DNA of 64,000 nt, taken from Anaerotardibacter muris. GTDB taxonomy: Bacteria > Actinomycetota > Coriobacteriia > Coriobacteriales > Eggerthellaceae. Positions 47,201 through 55,590 of the stretch are shown one piece after another. A program made the position numbers and the translations under genes. Position 1 is the first letter of the stretch; each line of letters opens with the position of its first letter. The DNA lies in assembly GCF_943192915.1 (NCBI RefSeq), contig NZ_CALPCD010000004.1:62001-126000 (forward strand). Reading direction: 5' to 3'. Below the pieces are notes generated by a model, which saw nothing but the letters and a program-made list of their open reading frames with translations, was not told the DNA's origin and searched no databases.

Positions 47201-47815
47201 CAGATTGCCTGCGAACACATCGATGGTTCCGCCTTGCGCACTGAACGTACCAGGCCCAGCCAACTTACCCGTGTTCTCATACCCCATGTCCACAAGCTTG
47301 ATGACCAGGTCCTCATATTCTTCAACACCAAGGATCCCCTGATCGGACAACTCTTCGCCCGCACGCAGCACCAGCGGAGCTGCGATCTTCTCAGCCGCAG
47401 GAACCACCTTGCGCAAGAGCGCACGAGCCGATGCCACCACCACACAATGCTTACCGCTCTGGAGCGCCCACAGCGCCTCTAAACGGTGAGCGCTCTGACG
47501 TGCGCGCTTCTCGAAATCCTTCACCCCGCCAAGCGGCACGAGCGTGAAGGGGTTTTCGGAAAGCTCTTCGTAAAGATAGACATTCTCTTCACCGATATAG
47601 GCACCCAGCATGCGCGCGAAGGTCTCTGCGCCCTCTTCGCCCGGCACCACCACCAAGGTAGGCTGCGGATGCAATGCAAAACGCGCGGCCACCAGGAACG
47701 GACGCGCCGAAGAAGCTACGCCGATGGTGGCGTCCTGACCCGCATCGAGCTTGCCCCAAAAATGTTCCAGCGCCCCCGAGCGCTCGAGCGTATCGGCCAA
47801 CAGATTGATGAGCAT
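44210..47815 (-). CDS. mfd: transcription-repair coupling factor
   Basis: DNA translocase of 1201 aa that removes stalled RNA polymerase and recruits the UvrABC system. UvrB-like N-terminal modules are followed by the RNA polymerase-interaction domain (KPGDYVVHAHHGVAFF), then helicase Walker A VCGDVGFGKTEVALRAA, DEEQRFGVGHKEQLK and the TATPIPRTMQMG segment, then a TRCF domain. An acidic/Gly insertion of about 50 residues near 440-490 is atypical. Start chosen at 47815 (ATG after GGAAGGAAAT). The last Thr and the stop lie in the repeat. Confidence 0.95.
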   Translation of the reverse strand: MLINLLADTLERSGALEHFWGKLDAGQDATIGVASSARPFLVAARFALHPQPTLVVVPGEEGAETFARMLGAYIGEENVYLYEELSENPFTLVPLGGVKDFEKRARQSAHRLEALWALQSGKHCVVVASARALLRKVVPAAEKIAAPLVLRAGEELSDQGILGVEEYEDLVIKLVDMGYENTGKLAGPGTFSAQGGTIDVFAGNLVNPVRLDFFGDELEEIRSILPGTGQTFSSREMVEIFPVREYEITGRGVGQARARLVPQSTTTPIYRDLIDALDKTELYQPQALLPYLYEEAGSVGEYLAPGSLTVVVEPRSLIDDALHYREELLKKADASVLLLEEMFFTPQELNFGANQRATYVSIMRVGVELDDELVVKRVDVAGDQDKLFGKLLSLTQTGFTVVFSVPHFRARQEMKLELVDRGIPIKEELDVLTSGDLEAPGASEAAGSDVGDTGDVGRGTPEEDIAPKDTASAVKEPRKPKLQRGLVNIVDVDIPLGMIFPAAKLALVSLADTQGSMAVRRARRIDVTDVTFPYKPGDYVVHAHHGVAFFRDLVRRDVGGVERDYLLLEYAEGDKLYVPVEQFDRVTRYVGPEGSSPRLTRLNTSDWSRAIGRARKATKKLAFDLVDVYTRRSATKGYQYKEDTPWQHQMEEAFPYQETPDQLAAIADVKTDMQSIHPMDRLVCGDVGFGKTEVALRAAFKATQDHKQVMVLCPTTILAQQHYTTFKERFDPFGVRVEVLSRFRTPKQQKKTLEDFANGEVQVLIGTHRLLSRDVNPKDLGLVIIDEEQRFGVGHKEQLKNMRESIDILTLSATPIPRTMQMGLSGVRDMSLIMSPPDDRRPVEVHVGEWDPDLVADAIRRELDRKGQVYYVSNRVRSIDEAVKRVRAAAGEARIGVAHGKMSKEELEIVMEDFSAGQIDVLVATTIVESGLDNPHTNTLIIEDSQRLGLAQMYQLKGRVGRSSTQAYAYFLFPDNVPLTEEARERLIAIDENADLGSGMRIAMKDLEIRGAGSILGAEQSGNMSAVGFDLYAQMLAQAVTLTREGATIADNYLPEALSDIVINVPDHTYIPEEYVPDADERVMFYRKLASADSIPIVDELAEEIVAKHGEMPPATVNQFQKARLKAFASEHNIESISVTGGRLVVEPITLTKAQASQIRKKSGRYLADKKKLMVPMRVVGQSEDGTTLTAVQSFLESLYT

Positions 47816-47988
47816 GCTATTTCCTTCCCGTGCACCTGCAGCCACGTAAAGACCAACACGAAAAGCCGCAAAAGCGGCATCATCGGTGCAACCAGTCTAC
47901 CACGCTCGAACACCGCATCGCGCGCGCATTCCCACACCTGCAACGCACCTGTTACAATGCGAAGAGACCGAACATGCAAGGAGCGCAC

Positions 47989-48660
47989 ATGGCACGTGAG
48001 AAGAAGGCCGAAAAAGAAAAGCGAGCGATCGAGGTAGCGCGACGCATGAGCCTGCACTACCCTGAACCCGAATGCGCGCTCGACTATACTACGCCTTTCA
48101 CGCTCACCATTGCGGTGGCGCTTTCAGCACAGACCACCGACGTGAACGTGAACAAGGTCACCCCTGAATTGTTCGCACGCTTCGGCACGCCCGAATCCAT
48201 GGCACAGGCCAGTGTTGAAGATGTGGCCGAGATCATCCATTCGCTCGGCTTCTATCGAAACAAGGCGAAGAACTGCGTGGCGTGCGCGCAAATGATCATG
48301 AGTGATTTTGGCGGCGAGGTTCCACGCGACATGGCAAGCCTACAAAAGTTGCCTGGCGTAGGGCGCAAGACCGCGAATATCGTACTGAACGAAGGCTTCG
48401 GCATCGTTGAGGGCATCGCGGTGGACACGCACGTATTCCGTATTGCGCATCGCCTGAAGTTCTCGAACGCCGACACACCGCTAAAAACTGAGCAAGACCT
48501 GCTCAAGCTCTACCCGCGCGAATACTGGGGGCCTATCAACCATCAGTGGGTGCTCTTCGGGCGCGAGACCTGCATCGCGCGCCGTCCCAAGTGCGCCGAC
48601 TGCTTCCTCAATGACATCTGCCCTTCAAGCCCCATTTACGTAAAAGACCCCACGTCCTAG
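47989..48660 (+). CDS. nth: endonuclease III
   Basis: Bifunctional DNA glycosylase/AP lyase of 223 aa that excises oxidised pyrimidines. HhH LPGVGRKTANIVL with catalytic Lys, catalytic Asp in AVDTHVFRIAHRL, and the [4Fe-4S] ligands C-x6-C-x2-C-x5-C in CIARRPKCADCFLNDIC. Start chosen at 47989 with AAGGAG 6 bases upstream. Candidate -10 TACAAT near 47953. Divergent from mfd by a 173-base spacer, both DNA repair genes. Confidence 0.95.
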   Translation: MAREKKAEKEKRAIEVARRMSLHYPEPECALDYTTPFTLTIAVALSAQTTDVNVNKVTPELFARFGTPESMAQASVEDVAEIIHSLGFYRNKAKNCVACAQMIMSDFGGEVPRDMASLQKLPGVGRKTANIVLNEGFGIVEGIAVDTHVFRIAHRLKFSNADTPLKTEQDLLKLYPREYWGPINHQWVLFGRETCIARRPKCADCFLNDICPSSPIYVKDPTS

Positions 48661-48735
48661 CTGCACCTGCCATCTTGCAACGTACAATTGAATGAGCACA
48701 AGAATCTAGCGAGCACATCCGAGAAAAGAGCGCAC

Positions 48736-49515
48736 ATGAGACTTGCAGCACGTTGGCACGTGTTCTCCAATAAACCTGTTCCCAATATGATCCTCCGCCT
48801 GGTCGTCATGTTCATCGGCCTTGCTTTCGTTGCAGCATCCGTTGCACTCACGCGCGCTTCAGGTCTTGGCACCTCGCCCATCTCATGCATCCCTGCGGTG
48901 CTCAGCTTCGCTACTGTATGGAGCATCGGCGTATGGACCTTCCTTTTCAATGTGCTGCTCGTGCTCATCCAAGTTGCCATCCTGCGCCGAAACTTCCAGC
49001 CCATCCAATGGTTGCAAGTAGCATTCGTCTTCGTATTCTCGGCGATGATCGACTTCTTCGTGCCCTTTTGCGATACCATTCCTATGCCGAATTACGGCTT
49101 CGAATTCTTCTATATGGCGCTCGGGTGCTTCATGACCGCCTTTGGCATCTTCTTGCAAGTGAAAGCCTCTATCTTGACGCTCCCTGGTGAAGGTGTGGTG
49201 CTCGCCATTGCCAACGCGAGCAAGATCCCCTTCCCCAAACTGAAGGTCGCCTTCGACACATCGCAGACCATCATCGGCGCCGTTATCTCGCTCGTAGTGA
49301 TGAGTGGCCTTTACGGCGTACGTGAAGGTACCATCATCTCTGCTTTGTTCGTTGGCATCATCATCGGGCTGTTCAACAAGCTCTTCCCCAACTTCGAGAA
49401 GATCGTTCCGCTCGAAGGCCACAAGACGCTCACTGCGGCCACCTTGGAAGCCCCTGGTAAACCAGTAAAAGAGCTAGCCGCCGAAGCCCGCGCCAAACAC
49501 GAAGATTCCGAATAG
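48736..49515 (+). CDS. YczE/DUF6198-like integral membrane protein
   Basis: Protein of 259 aa with about six hydrophobic helices; LTRASGLGTSPISCIPAVLS near the N-terminus is typical of YczE/YitT-like membrane proteins. The tail is Ala/Glu-rich and cytoplasmic. ATG at 48736 chosen; a TTG at 48688 would add 16 residues. Function unknown in this family. Confidence 0.78.
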   Translation: MRLAARWHVFSNKPVPNMILRLVVMFIGLAFVAASVALTRASGLGTSPISCIPAVLSFATVWSIGVWTFLFNVLLVLIQVAILRRNFQPIQWLQVAFVFVFSAMIDFFVPFCDTIPMPNYGFEFFYMALGCFMTAFGIFLQVKASILTLPGEGVVLAIANASKIPFPKLKVAFDTSQTIIGAVISLVVMSGLYGVREGTIISALFVGIIIGLFNKLFPNFEKIVPLEGHKTLTAATLEAPGKPVKELAAEARAKHEDSE

Positions 49516-49562
49516 ACCGAAAAGATCCCAACAACAGCAAGAAGAGCCAGGTGCCAGAAAGA

Positions 49563-50048
49563 CTATTTACGAATAAGAGTCGCGCCTTGGCGATCAAGCT
49601 CAGCTACGACCGATTCGACCAAGAATGGCAGGCGATCATATACCTTAGGTGTTAATCCTTCGGTCAACTCAGCAGGCGACATGTTCTCGATCTGCATGCC
49701 ATAGCAGATGCCATCGCACTCATACCCCAAGAGCGCAGCCGCATCGAACAGATCGGCCAGCTTCAATTCGTGCAGCGATGCCATCGCACTCCCATGACGT
49801 GCGATGTCATAGGGCTTATAGCGAAACACCGTTCCTGGCTCAGCATCCGTACCATCGACCGCATCTACCGCGATGATGAAATCGTATTCGTTCACCTTCC
49901 CGATAAGGCTCATGGTCATGCAGCCCATATCATGCAGGTCCACGTTCTCAGGAATCTGGTAATGCTCGATAAGCTCGTCATAGACCGCTGGTCCGATGCC
50001 ATCGTCGAGCATCAAACGGTTTCCTACGCAAAACACTGCGATCTTCAT
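49563..50048 (-). CDS. hyaD: hydrogenase maturation protease
   Basis: Endopeptidase of 161 aa that cleaves the C-terminal tail of the hydrogenase large subunit after Ni insertion. N-terminal GNRLMLDDGIGPAV holds the metal-binding acidic position (Asp where E. coli HyaD has Glu), IIAVDAVDG gives the second Asp, and SLHELKLADL the His. It is in the same direction as the hydrogenase genes; a terminator at 50683 lies between, so it may have a separate promoter with the preceding membrane protein. Partner: HyaB at 51454. Confidence 0.9.
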   Translation of the reverse strand: MKIAVFCVGNRLMLDDGIGPAVYDELIEHYQIPENVDLHDMGCMTMSLIGKVNEYDFIIAVDAVDGTDAEPGTVFRYKPYDIARHGSAMASLHELKLADLFDAAALLGYECDGICYGMQIENMSPAELTEGLTPKVYDRLPFLVESVVAELDRQGATLIRK

Positions 50049-50064
50049 CGATGCTCCTTACCCA

Positions 50065-50496
50065 CTAAGCTACGGGCATTCCAGGGCGAATCACCAGATT
50101 GTAATAGGTAGCTGCCGCGATCATCACCACAGCAAGGATGCCCATTGCAACAGCCCACACACGCTGGCGCTTGATATACCATTCCTTGGTCTTTCCCATA
50201 TTGATGGCACGCTCGCATGCATATCCTTGAGAAACACGAGCGAACACGATGGTCACCACCGCCAGCAACACCGCAACAACAATCGCGAACACAACGCTGA
50301 GCGTCGTAGGGTTCATGAGCGCCTCATAGAAGAGATTGTCAGCAAAGAGCCACAGCGGGTAATACAGGATGGTGATCCAGATACCGTTGGCAGGACCCCA
50401 GATAGGCGGCATGAATAGCGCGCCCAAATTGATAGGAAGGAGCCCCTTCATCAGCTCTTCACGATAGGACTTCTCCTTCTTTTCTTCCTTCTTCAT
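50065..50496 (-). CDS. three-helix membrane protein in hydrogenase cluster
   Basis: Protein of 143 aa. A charged N-terminus (KKEEKKEK) leads to a conserved-looking amphipathic segment GALFMPPIWGPANGIW and three hydrophobic helices. Start chosen at 50496 with AGAGAGGG 6 bases upstream; earlier starts would add poorly predicted residues. Located between hyaC and hyaD and coupled to hyaD by a 16-base gap. Function unknown; context suggests a role near the membrane hydrogenase. Confidence 0.62.
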   Translation of the reverse strand: MKKEEKKEKSYREELMKGLLPINLGALFMPPIWGPANGIWITILYYPLWLFADNLFYEALMNPTTLSVVFAIVVAVLLAVVTIVFARVSQGYACERAINMGKTKEWYIKRQRVWAVAMGILAVVMIAAATYYNLVIRPGMPVA

Positions 50497-50637
50497 GCCA
50501 ACCCTCTCTATGTTTTCGTTCCTTTCCATCATACAAGCACCGCGACCAGTCCGTCCGTCCCACACCACCCGAACGGCATCGATTCGACCCATGAAATAGA
50601 TCAGACGGACCAGACCGAACAACCGCCTAGGTCAAGC

Positions 50638-50682
50638 TGAACCTGTCCCCATTTTGTCCGGGACAGAATTGAACCCGTCCCC
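50638..50682. repeat. palindromic repeat, copy G
   Basis: TGAACCTGTCCCC, TGTCCGGGACAG and AATTGAACCCGTCCCC; nearly identical to copy F at 44160. It is adjacent to the hydrogenase terminator, between hyaC and the membrane-protein gene. Confidence 0.85.
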
Positions 50683-50713
50683 AAAAAAGAAGGGACCCAT
50701 GCGGGGTCCCTTC
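50683..50713 (-). terminator. terminator of the hydrogenase operon
   Basis: Minus-strand stem GAAGGGACCC / GGGTCCCTTC with loop CGCAT, followed by TTTTTT. Confidence 0.93.
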
Positions 50714-50760
50714 ATAGCCAGTGGTGTTAGCCATTTGGCTGGTTTCGCTAAGCAGTGCGA

Positions 50761-51453
50761 TTAGTGAGCATCAACGCTGTGATCCTCACCGATGATGCAG
50801 TGACGCTCTGGGTCATAGACCAGGCCGCCATGCTCCTTGCCAGCGAGCATGTTCGCAGCATTCGCAGTGCCTTCGATGAATACCAGATAGATATGGATCA
50901 TCGAGAAGCAGATGAAGACGAACATGAGGAAGTAGTGGATGATGCGCATGGACATCATACCGCCGACCAGCGAAGTACCTGCTGCGAAGAAGGTCCAAGA
51001 AGCGGTCGGGACCCACAGGCAGAATCCAGTGTAGCCCATGATGAAGATCAGCAGACAGACAAAGAGATAGGAGAGCTTTTGGGGCACGCCCAGCTTTGCT
51101 GAGAGCGGATGATCCTTCTTGATGAACAAGTAGTACTTGATCCACGGAATGAGCTGATGCTTGTTGTCAGCCTGCGGCAGGTAGGTCTTGAAGTCGCGAA
51201 CCATGTTGCGCGTACCACCCGTAGGGGAAGACGTGAGCAGGAACGACAAGACGATACGAACGATGCAGTTGAGCACCAGGATGATACCGCAGAAGACATG
51301 CACGCCACGAGCGACACCGGTAAGCGCTGCCCAGAACGGGAAGTGGATCAGAAAACCGGTGAAGATCAACAGCGCCATGCAACAGAGGTTGACCCAGTGG
51401 GTAACCTTCATAGGCAATGGATGCGCCTGCTTATAGTGTGCGAGGTGTGCCAT
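50761..51453 (-). CDS. hyaC: [NiFe] hydrogenase cytochrome b subunit
   Basis: Membrane subunit of 230 aa with four main hydrophobic helices. Histidines in the first helix region (HPLPMKVTHWVNL) and later (YFLMFVFICFSMIHIYLVF) are heme b ligands typical of HyaC/HybB-type cytochrome b. It passes electrons from the small subunit to menaquinone. It starts immediately after hyaB (1-base gap), in the same operon. Confidence 0.9.
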   Translation of the reverse strand: MAHLAHYKQAHPLPMKVTHWVNLCCMALLIFTGFLIHFPFWAALTGVARGVHVFCGIILVLNCIVRIVLSFLLTSSPTGGTRNMVRDFKTYLPQADNKHQLIPWIKYYLFIKKDHPLSAKLGVPQKLSYLFVCLLIFIMGYTGFCLWVPTASWTFFAAGTSLVGGMMSMRIIHYFLMFVFICFSMIHIYLVFIEGTANAANMLAGKEHGGLVYDPERHCIIGEDHSVDAH

Positions 51454-53157
51454 TTACCTCACCCCCCAAGGGCTTGTAACGGTTTCGAAGTGCTTACCCG
51501 TTGCAGGTTCAGACACATGAACAGCGCAAGCAGTACATGGGTCGAAGCTGTGGACGGTACGCAGTGCGTTGATAGGAGCATCAACATTGGTAACAGGGGT
51601 TCCGATGAGCGCCTGCTCCATAGGACCGCGAACGCCCTCTGCGTTACGAGGAGCGATATTCCAAGTAGTAGGAATGATGATCTGGTAGCCGGTGATGCGA
51701 CCGTTGTCGACATGCTCGGTGTGGTAGAGAGCGCCACGAGGTGCCTCCCAGAAGCCCGTACCAGAACCGGTGAGATGCTCAGGAGCACGGAAGTACTCGC
51801 TGTCGCCTTCCTTGAGGGCAGCGATGAGTTCGTCGACCCAATCGACCATAAGGTGAGCGATGTAGGAGCATTCAACCTGACGAGCAGCCACACGACCGAG
51901 CGTGGACTGGAGCTGAGGCAGGGTAAGACCCAGGTCAGCCATGAGCTTGTCGAGCGAGTTCACAACATACTGGTTCTTCTCGCCACCGCGCAGATAAGCT
52001 GCGAGAACGCGAGCGAACGGACCAGCTTCCATGCATTCGCCATTGTAGCTGGGGCCCTTAGACCAGGTGTAACGATCGTTGACCGTACCGACCATATGGC
52101 CATTTTCCTCGTGCTCGGTGCCAGCGACATAGTATTCCGTGTACAGCGGATCGGTAACACCTTCACGCGGGTTCAAGTCAGAGTCGCCAACATACCAAGA
52201 GTGGCCGACGTATTCCTTGATCGCTGCTTCATCGACATCTTCGAGGCGAAGCTCGCCATTGGTGTAAACAACACCAGAAGGCATGTAGCGGTCTGCCATC
52301 TCAAAGTTCGGGCGCTGGAAGACGCCCCAAGCAACGTAACGACCGCAACCACGACCGAAGCCGAGAGCTTCAGGATAAGCAGCTGCGATGATCTTGGTGT
52401 CAGGAAGCATGGTGGAGTCGATCCAGTCGCGGAGTTCACGAACGAGCGCATAGAGCTCGTCGAGCTTCTCCTCGGTCGGAACGAATGCCGTGCCACCAGG
52501 AACGAGCGTCATGATGTGCGGCATCTTGCCACCGATCAGACCGCAGATCTCGGAAGCCTTAGCCTGCATGTTAAGAGCCTCGAGATAGTGAGCGGTGCAG
52601 ATGAGGTCTGCTTCAGGATCGAGCTTGAATGCTTCAGGAGCCAAGCCATCCAGGAACCAGCCACCACTGAAGATGGAGAGCTGACCGTTGTTAGCGAACT
52701 TGGTAAGGGTGCTCATGAGACTCTTCAGGTCGGTGTTGCAGGAAGTACCTGCAGCCTCCATCAGGTCATAAGCTTTGCCGACGTTCGCATTCAGAGCGTT
52801 CAGCGGATTGACATAGTCCAGTGCCGCCAGGGTGTAGAGCCACAGGATGTGGCTGTGGAGGAACTGACCGCCTTCGACCAGGTTACGAATGATACGAGCC
52901 TGGTTCGGAATGACGATGCCATAGGCTGCTTCAGCTGCGATAGAAGAAGCGTGAGTATGAGAGACCGGGCAAACGCCGCAGATGCGCTGAACGATATGTG
53001 CAGCGTCTTCAGGAGTACGATCCTGAACTACGAGCTCCATGCCGCGGAAACAACCACCAGAAACCCAAGCATCAGTTACGACGCCGCCATCGACTTCCAT
53101 TTCCACACGGAGATGGCCTTCGATACGAGTAACGGGATCGATGATAGAACGAGCCAT
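51454..53157 (-). CDS. hyaB: [NiFe] hydrogenase large subunit
   Basis: Catalytic subunit of 567 aa. The N-terminal L1 motif RICGVCPVSHTHAS and the C-terminal L2 motif DPCTACAVH provide the four Cys ligands of the Ni-Fe site. A tail of 20 residues follows the terminal His and should be removed by the protease HyaD. It starts 2 bases after hyaA. Sequence and neighbours point to a group 1 uptake hydrogenase; subgroup assignment needs a tree. Confidence 0.95.
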   Translation of the reverse strand: MARSIIDPVTRIEGHLRVEMEVDGGVVTDAWVSGGCFRGMELVVQDRTPEDAAHIVQRICGVCPVSHTHASSIAAEAAYGIVIPNQARIIRNLVEGGQFLHSHILWLYTLAALDYVNPLNALNANVGKAYDLMEAAGTSCNTDLKSLMSTLTKFANNGQLSIFSGGWFLDGLAPEAFKLDPEADLICTAHYLEALNMQAKASEICGLIGGKMPHIMTLVPGGTAFVPTEEKLDELYALVRELRDWIDSTMLPDTKIIAAAYPEALGFGRGCGRYVAWGVFQRPNFEMADRYMPSGVVYTNGELRLEDVDEAAIKEYVGHSWYVGDSDLNPREGVTDPLYTEYYVAGTEHEENGHMVGTVNDRYTWSKGPSYNGECMEAGPFARVLAAYLRGGEKNQYVVNSLDKLMADLGLTLPQLQSTLGRVAARQVECSYIAHLMVDWVDELIAALKEGDSEYFRAPEHLTGSGTGFWEAPRGALYHTEHVDNGRITGYQIIIPTTWNIAPRNAEGVRGPMEQALIGTPVTNVDAPINALRTVHSFDPCTACAVHVSEPATGKHFETVTSPWGVR

Positions 53158-53159
53158 GA

Positions 53160-54380
53160 TTAGTTGCCTCCCTTCGAGTTGTCATCGAGGGTGTAGATAC
53201 CAATGGATTCATTTGGATGCTTCATATCCCACTCGCGTTCTTTCTCGAATGGAGCACCGCCGTCCGTACGGCCAGCCTTCTTCATGCCGAAGCCATGAAC
53301 CACGAGCGCTGCTGCGAGGATACCGGTAACGGTCCAAGCAATAGCCTCAGGCTGCACCATAGCGCCGCCGATACGAAGATCGCGGAAGCGCGCACGGAAT
53401 GGGGTGTTGGTCTCGACCCAGTTCTCGCCTGGGTTGTCAGGGTTAGCAACGCAGCAGCCGATGCAAGGACCGCCGGACTCGACGCACCAGGAACGACGAC
53501 GGTTCCAGCGCACGATTCCGCAGTTAGCCTTGACCATAGGACCACGGCAACCCATGGGATACAAGCAGTAGCCAGCAGCCTCTTCAGGAGTGCCGAATGC
53601 GTAGACGAATTCGCCATTCTCGAAGTGACCACGACGCTGGCAGTTGTCATGAACGGTCTGATTGAAGGTGACCTTCGGCTTGTTCTCGGAGGTGAGCTCG
53701 GGGAGCTGACCGACCAGCAGAACGTCTACCAGGACCGACGTGACCCACTCAGGGTTAGCGGGGCAACCAGGGATGTTGATGACAGGAGTGTCGATGCCCT
53801 GCTTCTTCAGGAAGCCCTGAACGCCAAGAGCGTTAGCAGAGTTCGGATGAGCTGCCATCCAGCCGCCATTCACTGCACAAGATCCGAGGGCAACAACAGC
53901 GTTAGCGTTCTTCGCTGCATGTGCCAAGATGTCGGTACCAGGCTCGTTCGCAACGCGAAGCGCTTGGCCGTCCCATCCCTCCAATACTGCGCCTTCGTAA
54001 ATGAGGATGTAGTTACCTGCTTCAATCGTCTGCTCTTTGGCTTCTTCCATGGACCAGCCTGCAGCTGCAGAAAGGGTCTCGCAATAGTTCAGCGAGATCA
54101 TCTCCAAAACGATGTAGGCGGGGTCTGGGGCGTCGCCCTGAGCAAAGGACTCGGTACAACCGGTGCAGGATGCGCCTTCGATCCAGATCACTGGAAAGAG
54201 CTTGCCTGATTCAGCGCCGATGACTGAGTTCTCGATTGCCGCTGCAACACGAGGAGCAGCGAGTTCAGAAAGACCTGCTGCAACCGCGAGAGAGCCACAA
54301 AGTTTCATGAAGCTACGACGAGAAACGCCACGCGCTTCAAGCTTAGCCAGAAACTCTGGTGAGGTAGCCTCTGTTACCAT
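53160..54380 (-). CDS. hyaA: [NiFe] hydrogenase small subunit (Tat-exported)
   Basis: Electron-transfer subunit of 406 aa. Tat signal with SRRSFMKLCGSLAVAAGL, so the folded heterodimer is exported. Cys-rich blocks CTGC-TESF, PGCPANPEWVTS and the later CYPMGCRGPM, CIGC carry the Fe-S clusters. A C-terminal helix AIAWTVTGILAAALVVHGFG anchors it. Start chosen at 54380 because AAAGGAGGTG lies 7 bases upstream; a GTG at 54386 is too close. First gene of the operon hyaABC. Confidence 0.94.
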   Translation of the reverse strand: MVTEATSPEFLAKLEARGVSRRSFMKLCGSLAVAAGLSELAAPRVAAAIENSVIGAESGKLFPVIWIEGASCTGCTESFAQGDAPDPAYIVLEMISLNYCETLSAAAGWSMEEAKEQTIEAGNYILIYEGAVLEGWDGQALRVANEPGTDILAHAAKNANAVVALGSCAVNGGWMAAHPNSANALGVQGFLKKQGIDTPVINIPGCPANPEWVTSVLVDVLLVGQLPELTSENKPKVTFNQTVHDNCQRRGHFENGEFVYAFGTPEEAAGYCLYPMGCRGPMVKANCGIVRWNRRRSWCVESGGPCIGCCVANPDNPGENWVETNTPFRARFRDLRIGGAMVQPEAIAWTVTGILAAALVVHGFGMKKAGRTDGGAPFEKEREWDMKHPNESIGIYTLDDNSKGGN

Positions 54381-54678
54381 GTGCACACCTCCTTTAGGGT
54401 GTCTTCTTCCAATAAACTTCTAGTCGGTATTTTCAAGCATTTCGCGAATAGAAATGCAGCTTGCGCTTGAAAAACGCGGTTTATTCCCGCAAGTGGTCTG
54501 AAAGTGTTACCGCGGCAATGCGGAATAACACAATCCATAAAATTCCCCTATTCTTCACAAGCTCTTCAGAGTTTTTGCGCGGTTTCGCAGGGTGAACGGC
54601 GTACGCAGGTAGTTTAGGTGACAATTCAGCTACAATACCCTCACACGATGAATCGACCTTCTAAGGAAAGAAGCACGC
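54381..54678. other. 298-base divergent spacer between hyaA and pheA
   Basis: Holds promoters of both. TACAAT at 54631-54636 may be the -10 of pheA. An imperfect inverted repeat GTTACCGC / GCGGAATAAC (54506-54513 and 54520-54529) lies upstream of hyaA and may be a regulator site. No gene is seen. Confidence 0.45.
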
Positions 54679-55527
54679 ATGGAAACCACTCCGAAGATCG
54701 CCTTCTTGGGCCCCACTGGAACCTATAGCGATGAGGCGACCCATCAGTTCATGGAGAAGTTAGGGCTAGAAGATGCCGAACTTGTCGAGTGCGTTTCTTT
54801 CACGGAGATATTCGACACCGTGGAGCGTGGGCGCTGCGATTATGGTGTCGTAGCGACCGAGAATTCGCTCGAGGGACCGGTGACCGCGTGCCTCGATAAT
54901 TTCGCGACCCACACCAATGTGGACATCTTGGCCGAGCACGTGCTGGACATCCACCACAGCCTAGTGATGCATCCCGAAGCTGAAGTGGCCGACATCACCA
55001 CCATCGTTTCTCATCCACAAGGCCTTGGCCAATGCCGCCGCTACATCACAGAGCATTTCCCTGGCCGCACTACCAAGACCGCGTCATCCACGGCCGATGG
55101 TGTGCGCAAGATCATGGAAGATAAGACGTGCGCAGCCATCGCGAACGAATTCGCCGCGAAGCTCTATGGAGCACGCGTCTATGAGCGTAGCATCGAAGAC
55201 CATTTCGGAAACCAGACTTCTTTTGCGCTGATCGCACGTCCAGGCATGCCTGAAGTGTTCCCCGAACTGCCCAAGCGCACGTCTGTTATCTTGTCACTGC
55301 AACAGGACCGCTCAGGATCGCTGTTGATGATTCTTTCGGAATTCGCTTATGCGGGCGTGAACTTGACCAAGATCCAGTCTCGTCCCACCAAGCAAGCGCT
55401 GGGAGACTACATGTTCTTCATCGATTTCGAAGGTTCTACGAGCGACGTTGATGTGCAGACAGCGCTCAACTGCCTGCGACTGAAGCTGCGCGATGTGAGA
55501 GTGCTGGGCTCCTACCCCACGATCTAA
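54679..55527 (+). CDS. pheA: prephenate dehydratase
   Basis: Enzyme of 282 aa converting prephenate to phenylpyruvate. Catalytic domain begins with IAFLGPTGTYSDEA, with ENSLEGPVTACLD and SHPQGLGQC; an ACT regulatory domain (SVILSLQQDRSGSLLMILSEF) is at the C-terminus with the ESRP-like segment QSRPTKQALGDYMFF for phenylalanine binding. The catalytic TRF motif reads TSF here (NQTSFALIAR); the Thr is kept but Arg is Ser. AAGGAA precedes the ATG. Monofunctional (no chorismate mutase). Confidence 0.93.
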   Translation: METTPKIAFLGPTGTYSDEATHQFMEKLGLEDAELVECVSFTEIFDTVERGRCDYGVVATENSLEGPVTACLDNFATHTNVDILAEHVLDIHHSLVMHPEAEVADITTIVSHPQGLGQCRRYITEHFPGRTTKTASSTADGVRKIMEDKTCAAIANEFAAKLYGARVYERSIEDHFGNQTSFALIARPGMPEVFPELPKRTSVILSLQQDRSGSLLMILSEFAYAGVNLTKIQSRPTKQALGDYMFFIDFEGSTSDVDVQTALNCLRLKLRDVRVLGSYPTI

Positions 55528-55590
55528 CTGCGAGGTCATTGGGTGCTGCGGCTGTAAGGTAAGGTGTATAACTTACCCGCTACCCTGTTC

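Noticed and set aside
54506..54529. Inverted repeat upstream of hyaA considered as a CRP/FNR site.
   Set aside because: Arms are interrupted by a two-base bulge and do not match the CRP/FNR consensus; listed only as a possible site in the spacer.
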